Position numbers and translations under genes: made by a program
Assembly (NCBI GenBank): GCA_900557355.1
Contig: USSR01000118.1
Span: forward strand, 1-13,457
Source: an uncultured Bacteroides sp.
Lineage (GTDB): Bacteria > Bacteroidota > Bacteroidia > Bacteroidales > Bacteroidaceae
Reading direction: 5' to 3'
Length of the DNA: 13,457 nucleotides
Shown here: positions 1-7,914 of the stretch, in pieces
Numbering within the stretch: position 1 is the first letter of the stretch
How the letters are laid out: every line of letters starts with the position of its first letter
Notes under the pieces: model-generated
The model's database searches: none
Told to the model about the DNA's origin: nothing
The model's input: the letters and a program-made list of their open reading frames with translations, nothing else

Positions 1-1
1 C

Positions 2-607
2 ATGAAGCGTTTTGAGGATATGTGGTGCTCAATGTGTGATTATATTGCGGTGCCTACTAAGGAGAGTTATAAGGGTTATTATGAGCAGTATTGGAATAAA
101 ATTCGTGTGATACCTCAAGGCTTTGATTTTTCGAAGACTCCAATTGCGGAGTATAAAAAGAATGCTGTTCCTACCTTCCTCTTTATGGGTTCTATATACC
201 CTGGTGTTCGCGATCCTCGTTCATTTATGGATTATCTCCTGAAGTTTGATAAACCTTATAAGTTTATTATGATGATGCGTTCTCCATTTGAGGAAAAGTA
301 CATAAAGGAGTCTAACGGTCAGATAGAGTACATCATAGGTAAAGGACGCAAGGATGTGGTATGGGAGTGTAGTAAGGCGGATTTTCTGATCAACATCACC
401 AATCCATCCACTGTTCAAACCCCAAGTAAGTTGGTTGATTATGGTATTGCTGGTCGTCCAGTGTTGGATGTAGAAAATGACTTTTCAGATCCTTCGAATT
501 TCTTAAAGTTCTTTGAGGGAGATTATTCTCAAGATCATAAGATAGGTTTCTTGGACAATTATCGTATTGAGAATGTTGCTTGCCAGTTTGTGGAATTAAT
601 GAAATAG
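2..607 (+). CDS. Glycosyltransferase, GT4-like, C-terminal part (5' end outside window)
   Basis: Two hundred and one residues are visible, about half the length of a usual GT-B enzyme of 350-400 residues. The ATG at base 2 is therefore probably an internal methionine and the true start lies upstream. The fragment begins near the end of the N-terminal Rossmann domain (IAVPTKESYKGYY, then KIRVIPQGFDF, the typical linker into the C-terminal domain). It continues with a C-terminal nucleotide-sugar-binding-like domain (PTFLFMGSIYPGVRDP, then PSTVQTPSKLVDYGIAGRPVLDV). The PSKLVDYG segment matches the donor-binding loop of GT4-like capsule glycosyltransferases. The role would be cytoplasmic transfer of a sugar onto a lipid-linked oligosaccharide. 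The sugar cannot be told from the sequence. The next gene starts six bases after the stop, so the two are co-transcribed. The fold class is fairly certain; the exact family is not. Confidence 0.75.
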   Translation: MKRFEDMWCSMCDYIAVPTKESYKGYYEQYWNKIRVIPQGFDFSKTPIAEYKKNAVPTFLFMGSIYPGVRDPRSFMDYLLKFDKPYKFIMMMRSPFEEKYIKESNGQIEYIIGKGRKDVVWECSKADFLINITNPSTVQTPSKLVDYGIAGRPVLDVENDFSDPSNFLKFFEGDYSQDHKIGFLDNYRIENVACQFVELMK

Positions 608-613
608 TGCCTT

Positions 614-1156
614 ATGATAATTAAAGGAAAAGAAATCAAGATAAGGCAAGTATTCTGCTTAGCATTGTACTATGGGTTTGCTCAGTATCTACCTAAATCC
701 AACACATTTGGCAATATGGGAGGGAGTATTCGTTATCTTCTTTGTAGACAGATATTTAAAAAGTGTGGAAAGCATGTAAACATTGAGCGTAAGGCACATT
801 TTGCGTCCGGTGTTGATATTGAGATTGGTGATTATTCAGGTATCGGGATAAATGCTCAAATCCCCAATGGAACAATAATAGGCGATTATGTTATGATGGG
901 TCCCAACTGTTTCATAATGGATGTGAACCATCGTACTTCTGATGTAACGAAGCCAATGGCTCTCCAGGGTATGGTTGAAAAAAAGATCACAAAGATAGGC
1001 AATGATGTTTGGATTGGTCGAGAGGTTCATATGACTTCGGGAAGAACAATTGCAGATGGTACTATTGTAGCGATGGCTTCTGTATTAACTAAGGACTTTC
1101 CTCCATATTCGGTCGTTGGTGGAAATCCTGCAAGATTAATAAAGAGTAGAAAATAA
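614..1156 (+). CDS. Hexapeptide-repeat (left-handed beta-helix) acetyltransferase, WbbJ/maltose-acetyltransferase-like
   Basis: This 180-residue protein has the hallmarks of LbH acyltransferases. Imperfect hexapeptide turns run from about residue 55 to 160 (DIEIGDYSGIGINAQI, TIIGDYVMMGPN, TKIGNDVWIG). A catalytic-type histidine sits in DVNHRTSD (His106), and the closing segment SVVGGNPARLIKSRK is characteristic of the family. It probably transfers an acetyl group from acetyl-CoA to a hydroxyl or amino group of a sugar in the repeat unit, in the cytoplasm. The first 50 residues are outside the helix and may form the short N-terminal helical region seen in maltose O-acetyltransferase relatives. 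It lies between two glycosyltransferases. Its stop is immediately followed by the next ATG with no spacer, which implies translational coupling. The acceptor sugar is unknown. Confidence 0.9.
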   Translation: MIIKGKEIKIRQVFCLALYYGFAQYLPKSNTFGNMGGSIRYLLCRQIFKKCGKHVNIERKAHFASGVDIEIGDYSGIGINAQIPNGTIIGDYVMMGPNCFIMDVNHRTSDVTKPMALQGMVEKKITKIGNDVWIGREVHMTSGRTIADGTIVAMASVLTKDFPPYSVVGGNPARLIKSRK

Positions 1157-2380
1157 ATGAAAATACTATTAGCAACCTCATCTGTGACCCCGAATGCGGG
1201 AATACCATCTTTCAATAGAGAATTGTGTAGTCTTTTGAATGAAGAGAACGAGGTTCATCTATTGGTTGATGAGAATATTGAATCGTATCAGGGGTATGTG
1301 AGGACATATTCCACATATGGAATTAATATTTATAATTTCGGTGATGCTTCAAATATTTTAAGTAAATTATTGATTGAGAATTACGATGTGATAATTAATA
1401 GTAATTCTCATATTATGTCTTTATTGGCTGCATTCATAGATAATAAAACACGGTTGATTACAGTATCGCATTCTTTAGGTACAATGGATTGTGATAATGC
1501 TGCATTTAACAATGAGTATATTGATAATATTATCGCTTTATCCAGCAGTTGTAAGAATTACATAATTCATCGTTTTGGAATAAAGAATAATGATAAAATT
1601 AAGGTTGTGTTTAACTCTGTGACTGATAATCCAGATTCGGCCGCTAAGAGACAAGCGAAAATGACAGCAGAGAAGATCAAGATTGTTTTTGCCGGTGGAT
1701 CTGCTGCTAGTAAATCTCCAGATGTAGTTGTACCAATTGTAAATGAACTATGTAAATCGAATTTGCCTTTCGAATTTTATTGGTTGGGTATTACAACTCC
1801 GCCGCTTAAGAAGTTCCAGCCTTTCAAGGATATTCGTTTGATATTACCGAATGATGAAAGAGTAATAGTCACTGGACTTATTCCTCAACAGCAGGCTGCT
1901 GAAATTATAGCTTCTTGTAATGTATTCCTTGCCCCTTCTCGTAGGGAGGGATTTCCAATGGCTTTATTAGAGGCAATGAGGATAGGATGTATTCCAATTG
2001 TGTCTGATTTCAGGATAGCTAATCAAGAGATTATTCGGGATGGAATTAATGGTTTCATTATTTCGCACAAAGATATTAAAAGCTTTGTTGATAGGCTGTC
2101 AGATATCATTGAAAATCATGCAAACTATAAGAATGTTTATGAGGCCTCATATAAGACTTTTGTTGAAGAGTTAAGTTTCCCTGTATGGAGAAAATGTATC
2201 TATTCTATCATTTCAAGAGGTGCTTTGTATCATAAACAAAGACGAGTAATGAAAAAGTATGCTTATAAAGCGGTTGTGAATCGGTTTAAATTACTAGACA
2301 AATACAATCTTATAGAAAACTATATGACAGAAGTGTTGCCATGTGCAATCAAATTTTACAAGTATTACAAAAATAAATAA
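1157..2380 (+). CDS. Glycosyltransferase family 4
   Basis: This is a full-length 407-residue GT-B enzyme. The N-terminus reads MKILLATSSVTPNAGIPSFNREL, the usual first strand and glycine-containing loop of GT4 proteins. The linker VVFNSVTD (about residue 150) leads into the C-terminal domain, which starts at KIVFAGG (175-181). The donor-binding EX7E motif is intact in SRREGFPMALLEAM (Glu264 and Glu272), followed by GCIPIVSD. It would retain anomeric configuration and use a nucleotide-sugar donor on a membrane-associated lipid-linked acceptor. The C-terminal 60 residues are basic and aromatic (KQRRVMKKYAYK), suggesting membrane-surface contact. The start abuts the stop of the acetyltransferase. 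Family assignment is firm; sugar specificity cannot be read from sequence. Confidence 0.92.
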   Translation: MKILLATSSVTPNAGIPSFNRELCSLLNEENEVHLLVDENIESYQGYVRTYSTYGINIYNFGDASNILSKLLIENYDVIINSNSHIMSLLAAFIDNKTRLITVSHSLGTMDCDNAAFNNEYIDNIIALSSSCKNYIIHRFGIKNNDKIKVVFNSVTDNPDSAAKRQAKMTAEKIKIVFAGGSAASKSPDVVVPIVNELCKSNLPFEFYWLGITTPPLKKFQPFKDIRLILPNDERVIVTGLIPQQQAAEIIASCNVFLAPSRREGFPMALLEAMRIGCIPIVSDFRIANQEIIRDGINGFIISHKDIKSFVDRLSDIIENHANYKNVYEASYKTFVEELSFPVWRKCIYSIISRGALYHKQRRVMKKYAYKAVVNRFKLLDKYNLIENYMTEVLPCAIKFYKYYKNK

Positions 2381-2382
2381 TT

Positions 2383-3264
2383 ATGCCAGTAGTAGAAGAT
2401 AAAGGCAATTGGAGAAGCCGGTTTAATTCTTGGTTAGGCGATTTTGTCGCTAATGTGTTAGGTCAGCGTGTGAACTATACAATGCGTTATTATAGCCATC
2501 GACATCATTTACCAAATTTCAAACACCCGAAGGATCTGTCAGAAAGAATACTCTCTGCAATGCTTTCTAAGGATTTTTTGAAATATGCAGACTATGCTGA
2601 CAAGGTAAAGGTGCGTGAGTATGTTAAGGCTAAGGGGCTTGAAGATATTCTTCTCAAACAATATGGTGCTTGGGAGAATGCCAATCAGATTCCGTTTGAT
2701 CAGCTTCCTGACCATTTTATTTTGAAGGCTAATAACTGTAGTGGAGGACACTACATCTGTACCGACAAATTAAAGATGAACATTCCCGTTGTCATTAAGG
2801 AAATGAATGCAACCCTTGAGGGAGCATCACATCTTCGCAATACCGAACCTCATTATTGTGCTATTAAGCCGATGATTTTAGCAGAGGAATTGATGGGTGA
2901 TGGCTCTGTTCTTCCTACTGACTATAAGTTTCATTGTATCAAGGGTAAGGTAGCGGATGTTTTTGTTGTTTGCGAACGCGAGTCTGGAGCAAAGTACTGT
3001 ACACTAGATACTAATTGGCAACAGCTTCCTTACACCAAACCAGAGTTTATGCCTGCAAGTATTCCTCCTAAACCGGAGCATTTGAAGGAAATGGTAATTC
3101 TAGCAGAGAAGCTTTCCAGTGATTTTGAATTTGTCAGAGTTGATCTCTATGATTTCAACGGTAAAATCTATTTTGGTGAGTTAACTTTCAGCCCTTGGGG
3201 TGGTATCATGAACTCATATTCTAATGAGGGTGTGGAAATTCTTGGTAGAAAATTTGACGAATAA
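2383..3264 (+). CDS. TupA-like ATP-grasp protein
   Basis: This 293-residue protein matches the TupA-like ATP-grasp family, named for the teichuronopeptide biosynthesis protein of alkaliphilic Bacillus and common in polysaccharide loci. Visible landmarks are ADKVKVREYVKAKG (about 72-85), FILKANNCSGGHYIC (the nucleotide-binding lysine and glycine loop, about 112-126), PTDYKFHCIKGKV in the centre, and a C-terminal metal/ATP site FVRVDLYDFNGKIYFGELTFSPWGG. ATP-grasp enzymes activate a carboxylate as an acyl phosphate and join it to an amine or other nucleophile. By analogy it may add an amino acid or similar group to a uronic acid or sugar carboxylate. That substrate role is inference. It starts two bases after the preceding stop and is followed eight bases later by a CapA-like gene, a pairing that suggests a shared modification step. 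Confidence 0.87.
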   Translation: MPVVEDKGNWRSRFNSWLGDFVANVLGQRVNYTMRYYSHRHHLPNFKHPKDLSERILSAMLSKDFLKYADYADKVKVREYVKAKGLEDILLKQYGAWENANQIPFDQLPDHFILKANNCSGGHYICTDKLKMNIPVVIKEMNATLEGASHLRNTEPHYCAIKPMILAEELMGDGSVLPTDYKFHCIKGKVADVFVVCERESGAKYCTLDTNWQQLPYTKPEFMPASIPPKPEHLKEMVILAEKLSSDFEFVRVDLYDFNGKIYFGELTFSPWGGIMNSYSNEGVEILGRKFDE

Positions 3265-3272
3265 TACTTGAT

Positions 3273-4373
3273 ATGAAGTTTGTTATCTGTGGCGATTTCG
3301 TAAGCCAAGACCCAAAGAGAATACAAGTTGATCAACGTCTGCTGAATTTACTCAAGAGTGCAGATTATGTAGCTGTCAATTTTGAAGCTCCAGTTAGAGG
3401 TGTGGGAAAAACTATATATAAGAGTGGTCCTGCGTTGACTCAGTCTCTAGATTCTCCTGCGTTTATCGAGAATCTTGGAGCTAACATCATTATGCTGGCT
3501 AATAACCATATGATGGATCAAGATAAGGAAGGATGTGAGACTTCTATCAGAGCATTCAAGGAGGATACCCTTATTGTCGGTGCTGGAAGTTTCAAGGATG
3601 CCTATAACCTTCGTGTGATCGAGAAGGATGGAATCAAAGTTGGTCTTTTGTGTTTGGTACATAAGGAGTTTGGGGCTTTAGGACTTGACTCTAAGTCTTC
3701 GGATTATGGTACTGCTTGGATCAATCATCCTCTTGTCAATAAGACTATTCTGAATGCCAAGAAGGAATGTGATCTACTGATTGTCCTTCCGCATGCAGGA
3801 GTGGAGGATGTCGTTGTACCCCTTCCAGAATGGCGTGCTCGCTATAAAGAGTTTATTGATATGGGAGCTGATACCGTTATCGCTTCACATCCTCATACTC
3901 CACAGGGATGGGAAGAATACAATGGCAGAAAAATTTTTTACAGCCTTGGCAATTTCTTTTTTCAGTTATTCTCTAACCAACATGGTGAAAACTGGTACAA
4001 GGGACTTATTGTAGAAATGGACATTGATGAGGATATGCAGCTATCCTTTGAGGTACACAACACGAGGTTCTCAGAAACTAGTCTTGAACTAGATGAGAGT
4101 ACAGAATGTAAGTTATACAACGATTACTTGTGTGAGCTCCTAAACGAAGAAGACAAGTACTGGGAGTATCTCAATACTACCCTCAAATCTCTATGGATTG
4201 AGTATAAACTCTACTTACTCAGGGGATTAGGTGCTGTAGCTCCCACAACTGACATGCATATTCTCTCTCATGCGGTTTATGGCCTTTTGAAAGGTCCGGA
4301 CATTCCGATGATGCTCAATAATTTTCAATGTGAAAGCCATAGGTGGGCGATTGAGAGGATGCTGAGGATGTAG
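3273..4373 (+). CDS. CapA family protein (poly-gamma-glutamate-type, calcineurin-like fold)
   Basis: This 366-residue protein carries the metal-site motifs of the CapA/PgsA metallophosphatase-like family in order: GDF (Gly7-Asp8), NFE (36-38), LANNHMMDQ (Asn77, Asn78, His79), LPHAGVE (His174), ASHPHTPQGWEEYNGRKIFYSLGNF (His206, His208, Asn227). CapA of Bacillus anthracis is needed for poly-gamma-glutamate capsule assembly. In Bacteroidales capsule loci, homologues occur among glycosyltransferases and their reaction is not established. No signal peptide or N-terminal membrane helix is visible, unlike Bacillus CapA, so this copy is probably cytoplasmic. The last 120 residues fall outside the core fold and are acidic then helical. 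All metal-ligand motifs are present, so a working enzyme is likely. It follows the ATP-grasp gene by eight bases. Confidence 0.88.
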   Translation: MKFVICGDFVSQDPKRIQVDQRLLNLLKSADYVAVNFEAPVRGVGKTIYKSGPALTQSLDSPAFIENLGANIIMLANNHMMDQDKEGCETSIRAFKEDTLIVGAGSFKDAYNLRVIEKDGIKVGLLCLVHKEFGALGLDSKSSDYGTAWINHPLVNKTILNAKKECDLLIVLPHAGVEDVVVPLPEWRARYKEFIDMGADTVIASHPHTPQGWEEYNGRKIFYSLGNFFFQLFSNQHGENWYKGLIVEMDIDEDMQLSFEVHNTRFSETSLELDESTECKLYNDYLCELLNEEDKYWEYLNTTLKSLWIEYKLYLLRGLGAVAPTTDMHILSHAVYGLLKGPDIPMMLNNFQCESHRWAIERMLRM

Positions 4374-4393
4374 TAAAGGATAAAAAGAATATT

Positions 4394-5512
4394 ATGGCAA
4401 AGAAAATCGCTATGCTTTTTCCTTATACACCATCCTATAGGGAAGCGATATATAAACTGATGGATAAAGAACTTGATGTGGATTGGTTCTTCTGTGGCAA
4501 TGCGAAGCGTAATCTTAAGATGTTTGACTACTCTTTGCTTAAGCATTGTGACTTGTCAATGGAAGAGAAGAAGGTGGGGGGGCCTGTGGTGTATTACAAA
4601 GGTATCAAGAAACTGAATCTTCAGCAGTATGATGCCATTATCTGTCCCGGTGTTATCCGTTCTTTCTCGGAATGGTGGCTTTTGCAAAAATTGGGCAAGG
4701 GTATGAAAGAGTCAAAACTTTACCTTTGGACTCACGGGTGGTATGGTAAGGAGTCCTGTTGGCAAAAAAATATCAAAAAGTTTTTTTTTAGAAAGGTGGA
4801 CGGATTTTTTTTGTATGGAGATTATGCCAGAAATGAAATGATAAAGGAGGGCTTTGATGCCAGCAAACTACATGTCATCAAGAACTCTCTGGATTATGAT
4901 AAACAGCTGGAGCTTCGTAATAACATTGTTGCTTCTAATGTTTATAAAGAGCATTTCAAAAATGACAATCCGACTATTATTTTTATCGGTCGCTTAACTC
5001 CTGTGAAGAAACTGGATCAAATTGTGGGGGCGGTTGGCATTCTCAAACAAAAAGGCGAAAATTATAACATTGTTTTTGTGGGTGATGGTGAGATTCGTCA
5101 ATCGTTAGAAGTGGAGGTGGTTAAGCATCAGCTTCAAGATAATGTGTGGTTCTATGGTTCCTGTTTTGATGAGAAGATCAATGCAGAACTTATTTATAAT
5201 GCTGATCTCTGTGTGGCTCCCGGAAATATTGGACTTACTGCTATGCATGTACTGATGTTTGGTTGCCCTGCTATTTCCCATAATAACTTCAAGTGGCAGA
5301 TGCCTGAATTTGAATCTATTATTCCAGGGCATACAGGTGATTTCTTCGAGTACGATAATGTGGAAGATCTTGCTCGTAGTATTTCTCAGTGGTTTACATC
5401 AAAAAACGGTTATCGAGAAGAAGTCCGTAAAGCTTGCTATAAAGAGATTGATGATTGTTGGAATCCTTATTATCAGTTGAATCTCATAAAAAAAGTACTT
5501 GAGATTAAATGA
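4394..5512 (+). CDS. Glycosyltransferase family 4, variant without EX7E
   Basis: This 372-residue GT-B protein has a C-terminal domain beginning NPTIIFIGRLTPVKKLD (Gly199-Arg200 and Lys205/206, the phosphate-binding residues of GT4) and continuing NIVFVGDGE. The N-terminal half has LWTHGWYGKE (about 111-120) and the inter-domain linker VIKNSLDYD. The region that usually carries EX7E reads CVAPGNIGLTAMHVLMFGCPAISH, so both glutamates are replaced. The PGNIGLxxxH pattern is a recurring variant in polysaccharide GT4 enzymes and does not by itself mean inactivity. The gene is rich in homopolymers: G7 at 4576-4582, A7 at 4764-4770, T9 at 4781-4789 and T8 at 4805-4812. Its stop overlaps the next start by four bases (ATGA), indicating translational coupling. 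Sugar specificity is unknown. Confidence 0.9.
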   Translation: MAKKIAMLFPYTPSYREAIYKLMDKELDVDWFFCGNAKRNLKMFDYSLLKHCDLSMEEKKVGGPVVYYKGIKKLNLQQYDAIICPGVIRSFSEWWLLQKLGKGMKESKLYLWTHGWYGKESCWQKNIKKFFFRKVDGFFLYGDYARNEMIKEGFDASKLHVIKNSLDYDKQLELRNNIVASNVYKEHFKNDNPTIIFIGRLTPVKKLDQIVGAVGILKQKGENYNIVFVGDGEIRQSLEVEVVKHQLQDNVWFYGSCFDEKINAELIYNADLCVAPGNIGLTAMHVLMFGCPAISHNNFKWQMPEFESIIPGHTGDFFEYDNVEDLARSISQWFTSKNGYREEVRKACYKEIDDCWNPYYQLNLIKKVLEIK

Positions 5513-6210
5513 AACTTGTTAGACGTGCTATAGGAAAGTGCTGCCATATGTTTCACACGAATGTGGCTAAACTTTTTTCTGAAAGAGGAAGAGTACTAAT
5601 GCTACATTGGGTGGGGGATGAGGTGCAGGATGAAGAGACAGAGCCTTTCCGTATCTCTACGGAGCAATGCAGGAAGTTTCTTCAGTGGTTAAAAAGTAAG
5701 AAAACTATCCGTTTGGAAAATTGGGAGAAAGAACATGATTTTTTTGCACTTACAATAGATGATGTTCCTGAGAACTTTTATCATAATGCTTATCCTTTGT
5801 TGGAGGAGGCGGGTATTCCGTTCACTCTCTTTGTGAATGTGTCGCTTCTGGATAAAGAGGAATTTATCACTCGAAAACAACTTGTGGAGATGTCTCAAAG
5901 TGAACTTTGCACTATCGCTTCTCATGGTGTAAGTCATGGGGAGTTTGCTTTGCTCAATAAGGAACAAGCATTACAAGACCTTCAGGATTCCAAATGCGAG
6001 TTGGAGCAAATTATAGGTAAGCCTGTGGAGATGTTTGCTTATCCTTACGGCTCTTATTATGCCTGTGGTTATGCCAATAAGCATTTGGCAGGAAAGGTGT
6101 ATAAATATGCCTTTGGTACAGTGGCTTGCCCGATTACTAAGCCATCATTCCTAAAAAAGTACTATCTGCCAAGGATTAATGTTGATAAAAATAATTTGAA
6201 TACGCTATAA
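5509..6210 (+). CDS. Polysaccharide deacetylase (NodB homology domain)
   Basis: This 233-residue protein has a NodB-type carbohydrate esterase 4 domain. Motif 1 is LTIDDVPENF (Asp84 and Asp85; the usual form is TFDDG), motif 2 is the zinc-binding SHGVSH (His139 and His143), and motif 3 is AYPYGSY (177-183). The family removes N- or O-acetyl groups from sugars using a divalent metal. No signal peptide is evident; the first 25 residues are basic with cysteines and lack a hydrophobic core, so it probably acts in the cytoplasm on a lipid-linked or nucleotide intermediate. It is short and the C-terminal motifs after residue 200 are weak, so the last beta-strand and catalytic histidine region may be reduced. 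It overlaps the upstream GT4 gene by four bases and the downstream GT2 gene by one. The opposing acetyltransferase upstream suggests tuned acetylation of the repeat unit. Confidence 0.88.
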   Translation: MKLVRRAIGKCCHMFHTNVAKLFSERGRVLMLHWVGDEVQDEETEPFRISTEQCRKFLQWLKSKKTIRLENWEKEHDFFALTIDDVPENFYHNAYPLLEEAGIPFTLFVNVSLLDKEEFITRKQLVEMSQSELCTIASHGVSHGEFALLNKEQALQDLQDSKCELEQIIGKPVEMFAYPYGSYYACGYANKHLAGKVYKYAFGTVACPITKPSFLKKYYLPRINVDKNNLNTL

Positions 6211-7118
6211 TGATGAAGACAGTAAGTGTAATCATACCATTCTATAGCCATATTGACTGGCTCTATGAAGCTATTGAGAGTGTGTTGGCTCAATCTTATC
6301 CCATCCATGAAATCATTCTAGTGAATGATGGCTCAAAGGAAGATATGACAGAGTTCTTGAAAAAGTATGGCGATAAGATTCAGTATATATATCAGGAGAA
6401 TGCTGGTCCTGCTACTGCACGTAATAATGGTATTAAACGTGCTACAGGCGACTATATTGCTTTTGAAGATTCCGACGATATTTGGTTACCTACCAAAATA
6501 GAAAAGCAGATAGCTTTTATGGAAGAGACTAGTGCAAAGTGGAGTCATGTAGGTTTCTATTATTGGTGGCCTGAAACAGGCAAGCAAGTTCTTGTAGATT
6601 CAAGTAGAGACTATGATGATATCTTCCTACAGAGACATATATCAACAAAGATAGCAACTCCAGCAGTAATATTGGATAGGTCTATTTACGAAGAAGGAGA
6701 GTTTTTTTTTCCTGATAAAATAAGGAACGGTGAGGATGACCAGCTTTACACAAAACTTTCAAAGCATTATAGGATAGCTCTTGTACAGGAGCCATTATTG
6801 AAAGTGCGAATGAGAGGAACGAATAGTCAGAATCATACTATTGAGCGTTTCCATCTGCGAGTACAGAACTACAATAACTGGAAAGCCGATGGAGAGCAAC
6901 TAACCCTAATGATTCATGTGATTTATGGATTCTATACTTTTTATACAAAGCTCTTTGGTAAGAAATCAAATATTGTAAAAGACTTCTTTGCCAAATGTTG
7001 TTGGACGATACCATACGCACTAGAAAGGGTGTATGTAAGATATCTCTTTAAGCATACCTCGAAAGATGAAAATTTTATAAGGAGGTATAACATAATGAGT
7101 AATAATTGTAAAAGTTAA
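6210..7118 (+). CDS. Glycosyltransferase family 2
   Basis: This is a 302-residue GT-A fold enzyme. It opens with VSVIIPFYSHIDWLYEAIES, then EIILVNDGS (Asp40, nucleotide binding), QENAGPATARNNGIKRATG (63-80), and the metal-binding DXD-like motif AFEDSDDIW (Asp89, Asp90). A later NGEDDQLYTKL segment (about residue 180) fits the acceptor/catalytic-base ED motif of inverting GT2 enzymes. It would add a sugar with inversion in the cytoplasm. Two adjacent ATGs are possible (6210 or 6213); the first overlaps the deacetylase stop by one base. The C-terminus is basic, consistent with membrane association. A T9 tract (6702-6710) lies inside the gene. It is the last biosynthetic gene before the IS66 relic, and its length is normal, so it does not look truncated by the insertion. 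Confidence 0.92.
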   Translation: MMKTVSVIIPFYSHIDWLYEAIESVLAQSYPIHEIILVNDGSKEDMTEFLKKYGDKIQYIYQENAGPATARNNGIKRATGDYIAFEDSDDIWLPTKIEKQIAFMEETSAKWSHVGFYYWWPETGKQVLVDSSRDYDDIFLQRHISTKIATPAVILDRSIYEEGEFFFPDKIRNGEDDQLYTKLSKHYRIALVQEPLLKVRMRGTNSQNHTIERFHLRVQNYNNWKADGEQLTLMIHVIYGFYTFYTKLFGKKSNIVKDFFAKCCWTIPYALERVYVRYLFKHTSKDENFIRRYNIMSNNCKS

Positions 7119-7411
7119 AATTGTTGATAATAGTAAGTTGATGATACTTAACGGGGACAAGGAATGTAAGCAGTCAAAAAATGGCTATTAATTGAAGGTT
7201 TTATCTTCGCTGCAAACAAAATTTATGGAATTATGTATAGCAGTGAAGATTTTTTTAAATAGTTTAAGGATATTCGCAAAAAAGTAGTTGAAGTCCAGAT
7301 TGACGGTATCCCGGTTGTCAACAATGAAGAGAATTCTAAGAGCGGGAATCCCCAGCTGCGTGCCCAATAATCCGGCAAACCGACTAAGAAAGGCTCTGCC
7401 GCAAAGACATT

Positions 7412-7696
7412 TTGTACAAACGCGTGAAGGCGGACAAGTCCGTGTGTCATGAATCAGACCTGTTGAAACAGCCACAAGATGCGGTCATCATCAAGACTTT
7501 CTACAAATACACATACGAACAGGTAAGTTACATTTTGGAACATCAGTATCAGGCAGTATGCTATAAGACTGCAGAGGGAAAATCAGGGAGGAATACCTTT
7601 CCAATATTTGATTTATTTAAGAGGAAAACGCTGAAAAGCGACTTTCCCTATATGACATGTCAAAATTGGGCGCTTACCTCCAAACATGGCCCGTAA
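7412..7696 (+). pseudogene. IS66 transposase remnant, N-terminal fragment
   Basis: An open stretch of 94 codons reads YKRVKADKSVCHESDL, then DAVIIKTFYKYTYEQVSYI, then EHQYQAVCYKTAEGK. This matches the region of Bacteroidetes IS66 transposases just before the catalytic domain. After about residue 70 the likeness fades, and the frame ends at a stop near 7696. A plausible alternative frame over 7650-7690 (MSKLGAYLQTW) resembles the SKLG..L..W segment that precedes the C-terminal motif, which would place the deletion junction around 7640-7650. There is no upstream start codon or complete N-terminus, so no functional protein is expected. Confidence 0.75.
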
Positions 7697-7712
7697 CTGA
7701 CTGAAGAAGGGA

Positions 7713-7914
7713 GATATCTTTGTATATACGAAGGATGGTAGCTATCCTATAGGTAATAATGCTGCGGAGCGCGTTGTCCGTCCGTTGACCACTTTGTGTA
7801 AACCATGCTTCATTTTGGCCGTGACGATGGATAAAGATGGCAGCAACTTATCATAGTATAATAAAAACTGTGAAGACGCAGGGTAGGTTTGCATGGGATT
7901 ATCTCGAAAATTTT
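7713..7914 (+). pseudogene. IS66 transposase remnant, C-terminal fragment
   Basis: From 7713 the sequence reads DIFVYTKDGSYPIGNNAAER and then VVRPL, the IS66 motif with the catalytic glutamate (D..NNxAER.xRP). It then slips to a second frame at 7802-7831 (TMLHFGRDDG, matching the HFGS-type segment) and to a third frame from 7837 (MAATYHSIIKTVKTQGRFAW and then DYLENF), the family's usual C-terminal helix. Three frames within 200 bases show that the gene is dead. The third piece runs in frame, without a stop, into the following gene and extends that gene's open frame artificially. Confidence 0.85.

Noticed and set aside
3781..4014. 77-codon + strand frame overlapping the CapA-like gene
   Set aside because: It is an alternative frame across the conserved metal-site motifs of the CapA-like protein and has no features of its own.
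4841..4997. AAAGGAGG followed by ATG (4857) opening a 46-codon hydrophobic frame inside the GT4 gene
   Set aside because: It is out of frame with a well-supported glycosyltransferase whose coding motifs span the same bases, and the codons look like a shadow translation.
7715..7722. TATCTTTG, matching the Bacteroides -7 promoter consensus TAnnTTTG
   Set aside because: It falls in IS66 transposase-derived codons, lies about 220 bases before the likely start at 7945, and has no TTTG at the -33 position.
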